This document shows, in pieces, positions 52,810 to 64,000 of a DNA stretch of 64,000 bases. The stretch is from Combretum micranthum (Eukaryota > Streptophyta > Magnoliopsida > Myrtales > Combretaceae). The notes under the pieces are model-generated. The model did not search any database, was not told the origin of the DNA, and saw only the letters and a list, made by a program, of their open reading frames with translations. A program made the position numbers and the translations under genes. The stretch is taken from the NCBI GenBank assembly GCA_024138025.1, contig JAMXBD010000066.1, forward strand, positions 1,178,001-1,242,000, given 5' to 3'. Each line of letters starts with the position of its first letter. The first letter of the stretch is position 1.

Positions 52810-53710
52810 TTATCCTAATTATAAATCATAAATGATATGCAAATATTTGGTCTAAAAATAAATATCAAGTGCAATCATCGTAGAGTTACTATTTCTTAAT
52901 TATTAATTAACCTGAAATCTAATCGTGGCTACTATTTTATTGGGGTTATAGATCTAACTCATATGGATCTATATCAAAGGACATCCTAAATATATATTGG
53001 ATATATTTAGAAGAAGACTTGAAGATAAGTAGTATTCATAAAAGTCAAAGTTAGTCAACATAGAAATTAATGCTGGTGAAATGGAATAAATGTGGCTAGC
53101 ATTAAATGTGAGCCTTCCTTCTTTTTCTTATAAATTCTTCTTATCTTATCTTTCAGTAGAGATATACACTGGGGAGGTGTAGAGACACGCCATAAGACGT
53201 GTGGATTACATACATAAGAAGGTGTAGATACACGTCGTGAGGCATGTGGATTATATACATCAGGAGGTGTAGAGACACATCGTAGGGTGTGTGGAGGAAC
53301 AAGATGTTAATCCTTGTTTCGGTGTTCCATCAGCCAATGGTGATGAAAGGTGTTCCGCCTAAAGCGGTGATGAAGAGAAGAAATATGAGAACAAGATGGG
53401 TGTCTCTTCTCAAGCCTAGATAGGATAGATCTAGAGAGAGAAAGAGAGAGAATCCTAGAGGGAGAAACTATAGATGAATAGATATTGTTTCTGTTTATAA
53501 TTCCATTGGTTGAAGGTGATGAATCGGTAATCCACTAGAGAGATCTAGTGATGAATAACAATCTGTAATCCCATTATATTATTTATAGTGGATGAATCTG
53601 TACGCTGTTGGTCCGTGATTTTTTTCCGCTTTGGGTTTTTCACGTTATATTCTAGTGTTTGTTATTTACTTTATGCAATTTTGTTTATTGCATGTTTTCT
53701 CCTTTTGACA
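52810..53710 (+). mobile_element. Truncated copia-type LTR, left end uncertain
   Basis: The right end is recognised by TTTTGACA (to 53710) followed by a primer-site-like TGATATTAGAGC (53713-53724) and a purine-rich leader. It has a likely transcribed part with splice- and UTR-like AGAGAGAG tracts and three 45-bp repeats. The TRIM at 53787 lies shortly after, and no coding region or second LTR is seen. The left boundary near 52810 is a guess. Confidence 0.45.
53175..53310. repeat. Three 45-bp tandem repeats
   Basis: Units start at 53175, 53220 and 53265 with AGGTGTAGAGACAC or a close variant, followed by a GTGTGGATTA motif. The period is exactly 45 bp; the third unit is incomplete. Confidence 0.85.
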
Positions 53711-53786
53711 AGTGATATTAGAGCACAGGGTTTGAAAAAAAAAAAAAGAAAAAAAAGGAGAAGGCATGCAAGAAGACATAAAACCT

Positions 53787-54379
53787 TTGCATGAGAATCC
53801 AAGGCAGCAGGCATGATGGAACCTCATATGAGTTGGAAGGGGAATTTATAAGTGGGAAGACCCATTAACCCATTGCCTTAAGGTTTTTTATTATAGATGG
53901 TGTCAAAAGCCCATTTGTGTTATTCTTCACAAAGCCCATTGGATTTCTTCCCATTGAAGGTATACTTCAGATACTAACAATTAGTATCAGAGCCGTTGGT
54001 TCGTCTGGTAATCTTCCATGGTTAGCCTACCATGTGGAAAGAAGAGCTTTGTGGTGACTTGTCTATGAAACTCATGGTGAGTAGATGGGACCACTCATAA
54101 AGCGGGTTTAGTGGAGTCAGTTTGACAACCTCTTGTTGAGAGGGAGTATGGCTTGTCTGATTGTGGAGACTCACACTTGAAGGGAAGATTGTTAGGATGC
54201 AAGTGTGAGAATCCCACATAGGAAATATGAGACTTGTATGAGGAGTTTATAAGAGGGAAGACCCATTAACCCATTGCCTTAAGGTTTTTGGTTATAGATA
54301 GTGTCAAAAACCCATTTGTGTTATCTTTTACAAAACCCATTGGATTTCTGCCCATTGAAGGCATACTCCAGACACTAAT
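53787..54379 (+). mobile_element. TRIM retroelement, copy 2
   Basis: The 3' LTR (54190-54379) starts TGTTAGGATGCAAG after the purine tract GAAGGGAAGAT. The 5' LTR (about 53787-53979) is eroded at its left end but ends ACTAACA. A primer site, TAGTATCAGAGCC, is at 53982-53994. The whole unit is closely similar to the element at 37017-37599, internal region included. The final CA of the 3' LTR is mutated (ACTAATA). Confidence 0.8.
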
Positions 54380-56960
54380 ATATTTTTACTTAAATCTTTA
54401 CAGGATTTAATAGCAACATTGAGTTTTATAGATGATAATTTAATAATTCATACATTTATGTTTTGAAGATGTGAAATTAAAAAGTCATTTCAAATCTAGA
54501 CAATAAGGATATCATCAAGTCAACTTCGTTTAATTGAACAAGAAAAATACGCATCACATGAGAGGGGAGGGGGATTAAATTAATCATCAAACATTGTTAT
54601 ATTTAGATAATAAGTACAAAGATCTATCTATTATATAGTCATAATTGTACGAATAAGTTTACTTATATCTTGATAAGTATGTATATATATTGTAGGTATT
54701 GATGTAAGGAAGGACATACATTTATTTATATTTTTAATTATAGTTTATCATATAAAAATGATATTTTAAATAACTTGAAATATGATAATCCTAGGAGAAA
54801 CATTTATGTGCTGCTAGATTTTTATTTCAAAATATCAAATATTTGTTCAAATCAATAATGTAAAATGTTTTTTCATTATTAGTGAAGTTTGATACTTCCT
54901 AATTTTTTCTTTTGTCACGTGCTTATTTGAACTTTGATATTGCCTACCCTCCTTCCTTTATCATCTTTATTTTTAATGACCTTTCACTAGGATAGGAACT
55001 TTAATTTTTTAGAATGTTCATCTTAATAGCTAAATTTATAGAATCTTCATTTTAGTACCAAAGTCTATTTAAAGTAAATAAAAAAGGCCCCTCGTTACTT
55101 CAGTTGAAGGTAGGTGTTAAAGTCTGTTCACATGAACTAGAAAAATTTAGAAAGTAGGAAAAAAAACCTACAGTTAATGCAAAAAAGAAATAAGCGTTTG
55201 CAAAAAATTGAATAAAGCCTTGGTGATTCAAAGAATTAAGAGCATTGGAAGGCATTTACCTCAAAGTTATTTCCAACCCTTTTAAATTGGAGGACAAGTT
55301 CTCTCTGCCTCTCTCTCTGGTTTTCAATCTCTTACTTGTTTTCACTACAACCTTAAAAGATCTTTAAGGAATCCTAAGAAAAAAAAAAACTCTGATTGAT
55401 TTCACATAAATGATGTTTTCGACCTTATCAGAAGATTGAGATTGAGTATAGATTCACACATAAATGTGCAATAATGTTAGAAGATATGTTTTCAAGCTAC
55501 AAAAGTTCATGATCCAAGACCAAACACATGTTTACTTGATGAAGTTTGTTCTTAATTTCTTGTCCATGAGTTTATCCTAACTTGAAATTTTGTTAACAGA
55601 GTTTGGTATGCTTTGACTTCTATAAAGTTATAATCCTCTATTATATGTACATGTATTTTTAAATTTTGCTTCATGAATGTGATGCATGTCCTTCTTAAGG
55701 TTGTGCATGCAAACTTGTCTATAAACCTTAAGCATGATGAATGATATTTGGAAATTGAGTTGCATTGTATATTTTTATTTATGACTTTCATATTATTCTT
55801 TTATTATTTTTGAATCGCAACAAATTGCTAACCACAAGTATGTTCCCTTTGCTATATATCATATTCATAAATGGGAGAGAGGTCCCTTATTGTGTTTTTC
55901 AACAAAATGCAATAGTAGCGACATCTTCACCAAATTTAGAGCAGCAAGGAAAAGAAATTTTATAGAAAGACATACTTTTCATTCATATTAACAAGTAACA
56001 ATAGGTTTTCCATTACACAGTCATATATACATGTTATATAACTTGCTAACATCATGCCTTACTACAAATTAACAAACATGCTAACAAAAAATTCCAGTAC
56101 ATGAATGTACACCAAACTACCTATTTTGGAGTTACAAACTCTATTTAACAACCTAATGTATCCATGACAAAAACAATATACTAGTAACCCAAAAAACCAA
56201 TACACATTCCATAAACTTTGACATCCCACTACTATAATGTGCATTGATGTGTATCATCATGTCTTGCCTCAACATGATGGGCTCTTGCTTCAAAGAATCT
56301 ATTTGTTGTTGCATAACTAGAGTAGTTGACTCTCCAACATTTAATTGCCTTCTTGCCACAATTCTTGCACCATATATAGTATCAACAAACCACACCTCCT
56401 ATTCTCATAATATAAAGGACAATGATGGAATCTTCTTCTATAGTTTTTCGAAGCTTAAGCTCTTTGCATCTTTCATCTTTGTCTATAAAAACAGTGTACA
56501 TCATTTGAAGTGATTGTGGAATGAAGAATTAGAGGAGATGATGATAACGGGACTTCAACTACATTTTCCTTTACCATTGGTGTGTGTTGGTGTTAGGTTA
56601 AAGACAACATTTGAAGCTGCAATTTTTTGGTGTAGAGTATGAATTCTATTTGGGTCTTAGTTTGTATATTTTCCCCATTGGTCCTTTTGGCTTTATTTAT
56701 GTATTTATTTTTTATCATTATCCATAAATATTAAAAGTGTTTTTATTAATTGATTGTATTAAAGGTAGGTTATATACTAAAGGAAGGACTTCAAATAAAT
56801 ATAAAGAATTGATATACTAAAATGAAAATAAGAAAATTGCAATAGTAAAACGAAAATTTTGAAAAACTAAGGTGATATCAAGGGCTTTATCCCCCTTTCA
56901 CTAGTCTCTTTTCTTAGGCCTTGTATAGTGACTTGTGTGTAGCATGCATATAGGACATAC
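54380..56960. other. Intergenic DNA, no gene supported
   Basis: AT-rich. A minus-strand frame at 56153-56395 (with VMQQQIDSLKQEP) looks mildly protein-like and could be debris of a decayed gene or transposase, but it lacks a recognisable domain. Nothing else stands out. Confidence 0.45.
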
Positions 56961-57531
56961 TGTTAGTGATTGTGCCCTAGGCCAATTACTAAATATTGTT
57001 ATTTTATGAACTTGAGGCCAATCACCAGTTAGTGATTTAATTTTAAAATCCAATGGGAAGAATAAATAAATTATTATGAATAATAATTTATTATCACTAC
57101 CAACCCTAATAAGATTAGGGACATTATTGTCAGTGCAAAATACTGACATAATATAAATAAGCGTAATAGCATCTCATTAGGGTTAAGACTCTTACTGTCA
57201 CATTAGACGACAGAGAAATTCTGTAACCCTAAAAGAGAAACACAAGGAAAAAAAAAATTCTTCTCAAATAATCTAGAAGCGTTCTAGATTGTGCTAGCAC
57301 ACAAAGGTGATTCCTTTTAGAGGCGCTTGTTCATGTGGATGAAGTAGAGGGTGCTGCGAAATTATGGTATCTTGTAGATCCGGATTGATATCAGTTTCAC
57401 AAATACGAATTATAAGGTATTATTTTGAATCATCTTTTTGTATCCGATTTAATTAGAACACATGGATCCAGGCTTTAGGGTTTTAATTATTCCGCTGCAA
57501 ATAAGATTTAAATTTTCGTATGGAACCTACA
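56961..57531 (+). repeat. 5' LTR of copia 3, apparently internally deleted
   Basis: 571 bp from TGTTAG to CCTACA. Only the first 50 or so bases match the start of the 3' LTR. After that the 3' copy contains at least 490 bp of different sequence, so the 5' copy seems to have lost its middle, or the two have been rearranged. Confidence 0.75.
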
Positions 57532-57545
57532 GTGGTATCAGAGCC

Positions 57546-59512
57546 ACTTGTGTTCTTAATTAAATTGGAATCTGTTTTTCTATCTACATATGATGTAGTG
57601 TTATTTTTGTGATTAATATGCGGTTGAAATTAGATTCGAATAAGTTACAGCGAATAAATTCATAGAATTCGATTTTATGATTTTCGTATCTATTCATGTT
57701 AATTGCAATATCAATCCGTCATTATGCATGGTGGAATCAATACGAATATGATTCTATACGTGATATAATAAGATTCGAAATTTTGAAAATCGAATATGTT
57801 ATTGTGCATGAGGGGTAAAACAGATCTAATTGGATTAGGTTAACATAGAATATATATATATATATATATATGTTGACATATCTATATGTGTGTGTGTGTG
57901 TGTTTTTTTTTTTTGGCATTTTTTCAATGGGGTTAAAAGGATCTGATAGATTTCGAATCAATCAGGTTTAGTATGTTTAATATGATTAAACATGTTTCAA
58001 AATTCGTTATTCAAGGGTCGGATGTATATTGTTCAATCGTTGAACAGATTAGCAAATTTCAATCGTGTATGACATGAATTACAATTGTGAATTGTATTAA
58101 TTTTTTTTTTTGGAAATCGAATGAAATTTTTGCAGTTCAATAATTAAAGTCATGTTTTTCGTATTGCTATAAATCTGGGTTTTAAGAATCGAATATTTTA
58201 TTTTGCAATGTTTCGAAATCCAAATTGAAAGATTTGATTTTTCAATGAATTTTAAAACCCATATTTGATGGATTTTTATTTTACGAATTAACAAGGACTT
58301 ATATTTTTCAAAGGATCTTATAACCCAAATTTTTCAATTTCGTCTAGGTTTCAGGGGCGTTGCCGCTGAAACCCCTCAGGTGATGTTGTCCCCTTGACCC
58401 TTGCCTGCTAACCGGCTAGCGGGATCGCCGCAAGGGGACTCTGTCCCCTTAACCCCTATAAGATGCTTAGTTTAATTCCATAAGCACTAAATAAAGATCT
58501 TCTTTTTAAATATTTTAAAATTGTATGAATAACTATCATATGTGCTTATGTTATATGTACAATGCATAGCATGGCCTTAAAACCCATATGATTGGCAGGT
58601 TTTATTCTTTTTTTTTAATGGGTTGTAATTTTAAATACGGCCTGTGTGTCGTTTATTTTATTGTAATATATCTTTTCTACTCATAGAAGTAGGATTTTTG
58701 TATCTATTCATTATTGTAATGAAGACAAGGAAAATGTCTTGAAGACCCTCCCTAATCCATGAAGATACAAGAAAAATTTGCAACTCAATCCCATGAAGAT
58801 GGTTCTCACCTTAGGATTAGACCATTGATTTTCATATTGGCTTATGAAAATGAAAATTAATATAGAATAAGGGGCCATGCTATGACACTTTTCTTTATCT
58901 TATAAATTTGATATATCATGAGATGATGTATGTATATGTATGTGATACTAGATTTACTACCATGTATGCTAGAATATCCATTATATATTATGATAGAAAA
59001 TAGAATAAAAATAATTAAAATCCCTCAATAATTTTAAGTTTAATGCCATCCATGTCAAAACACCTATCAAGACTTTGATCACCATAATAAGGGTCTGCCA
59101 AAGTAGAGTGCATTAGGTTATCTTAGTAAGGCAGGATGGATAATGGTGCTACTCATGAGTTTAACATGGTTAGACTTAATTAGGCTATCAAAATGGTTTT
59201 AGGCCTCATGCATTAGATGGGATTCAAACATACTAGGACATATGATGTCAAGAATCCCATAAACAATCTAAGAGTTACAAGTGATGTAATTGGGAAAAAG
59301 TTCCCTACCTAAATAACTTAAGTTTAAGTGTCATGCCAAAGCTGACTTAGAATTAAGTGAAATATGGTTCTTAGCCCACTAAAATGCAATAATTAAGTAT
59401 AGTTACTTAAATGATGAGGGTTATTGATTTAGTGGGAGTTATTATTTGATGCCTCAAATATATATATATATATATATATTAAAATTAACTTTGCATATTT
59501 AACTGTAGATCA
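57546..59512 (+). other. Untranslated leader of copia 3 with GC-rich hairpins
   Basis: About 2 kb with no coding. It has (TA)n and (TG)n tracts at 57851-57903 and a GC-rich patch at 58341-58460. That patch contains two perfect hairpins: GGTTTCAG/CTGAAACC (58347-58373) and AAGGGGAC/GTCCCCTT (58432-58450). Another (TA)n run sits just before gag (59459-59480). Confidence 0.7.
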
Positions 59513-60295
59513 ATGGCTGCAAACAACACTTCACACTTATCTTTGCGATCGGTCCTTGAGAAGGACAAATTAATTGGGACCAATTTTCTAGATTGGTTCA
59601 GGAACTTGAGAATTGTTCTCAAGAATGAAAAGAAACTTTATCCTTGATGAGCCTATTCCTGAGGAACCTCCAGCTAATGCTCCAAAGCTCAAAAGGATGC
59701 TTATAAGAAGCATTCTGATGACTCTTTGGAAGTAGGATGCCTAATGCTTGCAACCATGAGTCCAGAACTTCAAAAGGGTCTGGAAAATGGGGCTCATGAG
59801 ATGATCCTCCATCTCAAGGAAATGTTCCAGCAACAAGCTAGGCAGGAGAGGTATGAGACTACCCAGGCCTTACATTCTTGTAAGATGGTTGAAGGAGGTT
59901 CAGTAAGTGCCCATGTCTGAAGATGAAAGGATATATTGATCATCTTGATAGGCTGGGTTTCCAATAAGTCAGGAATTTGCTACTGATTTGATCCTTAATT
60001 CCTGCTAGATAGTTATGACCAGTTCACATGAACTACACAATGAATAATATGGACAAATCAATCTCTGAATTGCATTCAATGCTTAAGACTGCTGAGGTCA
60101 ATATCAAAAAGAAGAAGCCCAGCAATATCTTAATGGTTCAGAAAGGGAAGGGCATGAAAAGGAAGGGTAAAGGAAATGCTAAGGCTGCGAAAGGTTCAAA
60201 GCCTAAGCCCAAGCCCAAACCAAAGGCTAAACCTCCTAAGGAAGGAGTTTGCTTTCACTGCAATGAACCAGGTCACTAAAAGGAACTGCAAACTC
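59513..60295 (+). pseudogene. copia 3 gag remnant
   Basis: ATG at 59513 opens MAANNTSHLSLRSVLEKDKL, then GTNFLDWFRNLRIVLKNEKK, a typical gag start. A frameshift follows near 59650. The centre (59726-59918) and the basic C-terminal part are readable: lysine- and proline-rich KPKPKPKPKAKP, then the zinc knuckle CFHCNEPGH at 60250. A stop falls inside the knuckle. Confidence 0.85.
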
Positions 60296-60339
60296 TATCT
60301 GGAAGATCTGAAAAGGAAGAAGAGTAGTCAGACTACTGC

Positions 60340-63300
60340 TTCAGGTATTTATGTTATAGAAATAAATTTATCTGTCTCTACTTCTTGGGTATTAGATACC
60401 GGATGTGGATCTCACATTTGTACAAATGTGCAGGGTCTCAGTAAGAGTAGAGATCTGAAGAAGGGAGGTTGACTTAGTGGGCAATGGAGCAAGGGTTGCT
60501 ACTAGCTGTTGGAAGTTATGAGTTGACTTTGCCTAGTGGGCTCTTGTTAATGTTAACAATTGCTACTATGTTCCTACTTTGAGTAGGAATATTATTTTTG
60601 TTTCATGTTTAGATATTGAAGGATTTTCATTTATTATTAAGAATAATAAATGCTCCATTTATAATAAAGACATGCTTTATGCAAATGCTGATTTACATGA
60701 TGGTCTTTATGTTCTAAATCTGAAACCTGATGATGTATCTATCTATAACATAAATACTAAGAAACTTAAATCTGATGATTTAAATCTGACCTACCTATGG
60801 CATTGTCGTCTTGGTCACATAAATGAGAAACGCATATCGAAGCTCCATAAGGATGGATTCTTGAATTCATTTGATATGCAAGTCCTGTTTATTAGGCAAG
60901 ATAGCTAAAGATCCCTTCACTGGGCATAGTGAAAGGGCAATGGATTTGTTGGGCGTAATACATACTGATGTGTGTGGCCTATTAAGAATTGCTTCTAGAG
61001 GAGTTTATCAATACTTCATCACATTTACTGATGATTTCAGTAGATATGGATATGTCTTTTTGATGAGGCATAAATCTAAATCGTTTGAAATGTTTAAAAC
61101 TTTTCAGAATGAAGTACAAAATCATCTTGGCAAAACTATTAAAATGCTTTGATCAAATTGAGGTGGCGAATATTTAAGCCAAGAATTTAATGACCATCTC
61201 AGAAATTGTGGAATAATTTCACAATTAACTCCACCTGGAACACCATAGTAGAATGGTGTATCAGAAAGGAGAAATAGAACCCTATTAGATATGGTTCGAT
61301 CTATGATGAGTCAAACAGATCTTCCTCCATCCTTTTGGGGCTATGCCCTAGAGATAACAGCATTCACGTTAAATCGTGTTCCTTCTAAGGCGGTAGAAAA
61401 GACACCATATGAGGTATGGACCGGAAAAATGCCTAGTTTGTCTTTCCTTAAGATTTGGGGTTGTGAGGCTTATGTGAGACGTCTAGCCTCAGACAAATTA
61501 GGACCTAAATAAGATAAATGCCTTTTTGTGGGGTACTTAAAAGAAACCAAAGGGTACTATTTTTATAATTCCTCCGAAAACAAAGTGTTTGTCGGTTGAA
61601 ATGGCATATTCTTAGAGAAAGAGTTTGTCCATGGAAGAACCAATGGGAGTAAAGTATGTCTTGAAGAAGTCCAAGATCCACAAACTAGTGTAATACCGCT
61701 AATAGAAAGTCAACAAGTCACACAGTTACCTATTGACTCTCCACAAGTAACACAAGGCCCATGCAGGTCTGATAGGGTACGACATCAACCTGAGAGATAT
61801 GGATTTCTCATTACAGATAGTCGTGATGTATTGCTCATGGATCATAATGAGCCCACTACCTACCAGGAAGCCATGATGGGACCAGATTCTGCGAAATGGC
61901 TGGAAGCCATGAAATTTGAAATAAAATCCATGGATGACAATCAAGTATGGACTTTGATTGATCCACTTGAAGGTATAAAAACCATTGGGTGCAAATGGGT
62001 TTTCAAGAAGAAAATCGATATGGATGGTAATGTGCAGACCTTTAAAGCACGACTAATGGCGAAAGGATTCAAGCAAACACATGGTATAGACTATGATGAA
62101 ACTTTTTCACCAGTTGCTATGCTTAAATCCATCAGGATTCTTATTGCCATTGCTGCATACTATGATTACGAGATCTGGCAAATGGATGTCAAAACAATGT
62201 TTCTTAATGGAAACCTGCTTGAAGATGTGTATATGACACAACCAAAGCATTTTGTTCATCCCAACAATTCTACAAAGGTTTGCAAGCTTCAAAGATCCAT
62301 TTATGGATTGAAGCAGGCATCTCGGAGTTGGAATCTTCAATTTGATGAAGCAGTCAAAAAGTTTGGATTCATAAAAAATGAAGATGAACCTTGTGTCTAC
62401 AAGAAAATTAGTGGGAGTGCAGTAGTCTTCCTAGTGCTATATGTGGATGACATATTACTCATTGGAAATGATATTCCCATCTTACATAGTGTAAAGACTT
62501 GGTTAGGAAAGTGTTTTTCAATGAAAGACTTAGGCGAGGCTGCCTATATTTTAGGCATTAAGATCTATAGAGATAGATCTAGAAAGATCATTGGCCTAAG
62601 TTAGAGTGCATATATAGACAAAGTATTGAATCAGTTCAATATGCAAGATTCCAAGATTCCAAAAGAGGATTCTTGCCAATGTCACATGGTATAAATCTAA
62701 GCAAGACTCAATGTCTAATGACAAATGATGAGCGAGATCGCATGGGTAAGATTCCTTATGCTTCGGCAATTGGATCAATCATGTATGCCATGTTATGCAC
62801 TTAACCACATGTGTCATATGCATTAAGCATAATTAGTAGATACCAGTCAGACCCTGGTGAAGCTTACTAGACAACAGTCAAGAATATTCTTAAATACTTA
62901 AGAAGAATTAAAGATACATTCTTGATATATGGAGGATTGGAAGACGAGCTAGTTGTAAATGGTTACACAATTGCAAGTTTTCAATCTGACCTTGATGATT
63001 TTAGATTGCAATCCGGATATGTTTTTTGCTTGAATGAAGGTGCAATAAGCTGGAAAAGTTCAAAGTAAAGCACTGTAGCAGATTCTACAACAGAAGCTGA
63101 ATACATAGCAGCATCAGATGCAGCTAAGGAGGCAGTTTGGATAAAGAAGTTCATTACAGAACTAGATGTTGTTCCTAGCATTGCAAATCTAGTAAACCTT
63201 TATTGTGATAATAATGATGCTATTGCACAAGCTAAGGAACCTAGATCACATCAACGATCCAAACATATACTCAGACATTATCATCTCATTCAAGAGATCA

Positions 63301-63440
63301 TCGAAAGAGGAGATGTCAAAACATGCAAAGTTTCATCTAATGACAATATTGCGGATCCACTTACTAAGCCTCTTGTACAGACAAAGCATGATTACCATAC
63401 TAGGTCAATGGGTGTTGGATACATGTATGATTTGGCCTAG
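60340..63440 (+). pseudogene. copia 3 pol remnant: protease, integrase, RT, RNase H
   Basis: Protease WVLDTGCGSHIC (about 60386) is followed by GAG-pre-integrase YLWHCRLGHINEKRI (about 60795). The integrase has HTDVCG, TDDFSRYGYV and SERRNRTLLDM. RT is open over 257 codons (61831-62604) with TFKARLMAKGF, QMDVKTMFLNG and YVDDILLIGND. RNase H has STVADSTTEAEYIAAS near 63070 and ends MGVGYMYDLA at 63440. In-frame stops at 61150, 61159, 61247, 61250, 62602, 62802 and 63067 and some frameshifts disable it. Confidence 0.88.
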
Positions 63441-63454
63441 TGTAAGTGGAAGAT

Positions 63455-64000
63455 TGTTAGTGATTGTGCCATAGGCCAATTACTAAGTATTGTCATTTCA
63501 TTTGTATATTAATTAAGAGGCATTTTTTATTATAAAGTTTGGATGTTTACTTTATAATAAAGAGTCATGAATAATATATTTATTCTTGAATATTCATTGT
63601 TGTGGGATGGTAATGAATTATATCCAGAGTGAGTTTTATTAGATAATCATGAGATGTTTATGTGTATAGAGATATAAATAAAACTCATATGTATATATAT
63701 TAGAGATCTATATATATTGGACTGACCCGCTATGCGATCATTACATGGATCAGGTCATAAGTGATTTTCATAATAACAGTGTCAATACATCCTTAGACCT
63801 GAAATCACCATAGTTTCCAACATGAGTGACATTATGTCTCGACTAAATCAAACGTTGTTCTTAACCGAATAATTATAAAGGTTTTGATTGGGCATGGTGT
63901 AAATCATGTAGAGAGAGTTGAGTGATTAAGATGAGATTTGTCCCTCTCTTTATGAGAGAGATATCTTTAGGCCCCTCGATAAGTAAGACTAACAAATGTA
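63455..64000 (+). repeat. 3' LTR of copia 3, partial
   Basis: It starts TGTTAGTGATTGTGCC after the purine tract and continues to the window edge. It includes the stem-forming pair TTATTATAAAGTTTGG and TTACTTTATAATAAAG (about 63526-63561), often seen at the start of this LTR family. The CA end lies outside the window. Confidence 0.8.

Larger units (their letters stand above)
56956..64000 (+). mobile_element. Ty1/copia retrotransposon 3, 3' end outside the window
   Basis: The 5' LTR begins TGTTAGTGATTGTGCC at 56961, and the 3' LTR begins with the same sequence at 63455 and runs off the window. A primer site, TGGTATCAGAGCC (57533-57545), and a purine tract (AAGTGGAAGAT, 63444-63454) are in place. 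A 2-kb untranslated leader precedes gag at 59513 and pol ends at 63440. At least 7.0 kb long. The coding part is the best preserved of the three copia elements but carries many stops. Confidence 0.9.

Noticed and set aside
56153..56395. 80-codon minus-strand frame as a gene
   Set aside because: Mildly protein-like (a possible coiled coil) but with no domain and no supporting exon structure around it.

Overview
The window is nuclear DNA from a flowering plant, most likely a eudicot. It is AT-rich, has intron-containing genes with GT-AG junctions, and is dominated by plant-type mobile elements: Ty1/copia and gypsy-type LTRs, TRIMs including a 5S-bearing Cassandra-like one, a tRNA-derived SINE, and MULE-like MITEs with 9-bp target duplications. 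I cannot name the species. I see no bacterial or viral gene cluster, no CRISPR array and no functional tRNA or rRNA gene.

Three host genes can be assembled across their introns. (1) 3543-6457, plus strand: a three-exon thaumatin-like (PR-5) protein of about 325 residues, with signal peptide, 16-cysteine domain and a C-terminal tail of the GPI-anchored TLP type, encoded on a third exon behind a 1.6-kb intron. (2) 30843-36062, minus strand: a complete 15-exon gene for the ER HSP90 chaperone endoplasmin/GRP94 (HSP90.7, SHEPHERD-like), 824 residues ending in KDEL, with a TATA box and a TGACGTGG UPR-type element upstream. (3) 45598-49276, plus strand: a ten-exon receptor-like cytoplasmic kinase of the class that often carries an N-terminal universal-stress-protein region, 713 residues, kinase domain intact. 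The three genes are separated by repeats, and nothing suggests that they act together.

The rest is layered transposon history. 1746-2639 is a tandem LTR-internal-LTR-internal-LTR Cassandra-like TRIM with 5S rRNA-derived segments. 8585-22177 is a three-level nest: a plus-strand copia element (11941-20019) inside a minus-strand copia element (9348-21500), itself inside a foldback or MULE-like element with long inverted arms. MITEs lie at 22509, 24228, 32054 (inside a GRP94 intron), 39181, 41142 and 49507. A second TRIM family is present at 37017 and 53787. A SINE lies at 40204.

From 50068 to 52762 there is a 2.7-kb solo LTR with a perfect 5-bp target duplication. It contains a CpG-rich array of 136-bp repeats with near-perfect palindromes. 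A truncated copia LTR follows. The window ends inside a third copia element (56961 to beyond 64000), whose pol frame is broken mainly by changes that look like cytosine deamination.

No convincing new enzymatic or defence system is present. The most unusual items are the Cassandra array, the nested foldback, the GC-rich palindromic array inside the solo LTR, the structured leader of the last copia element, and an unidentified 88-codon ORF at 45010.
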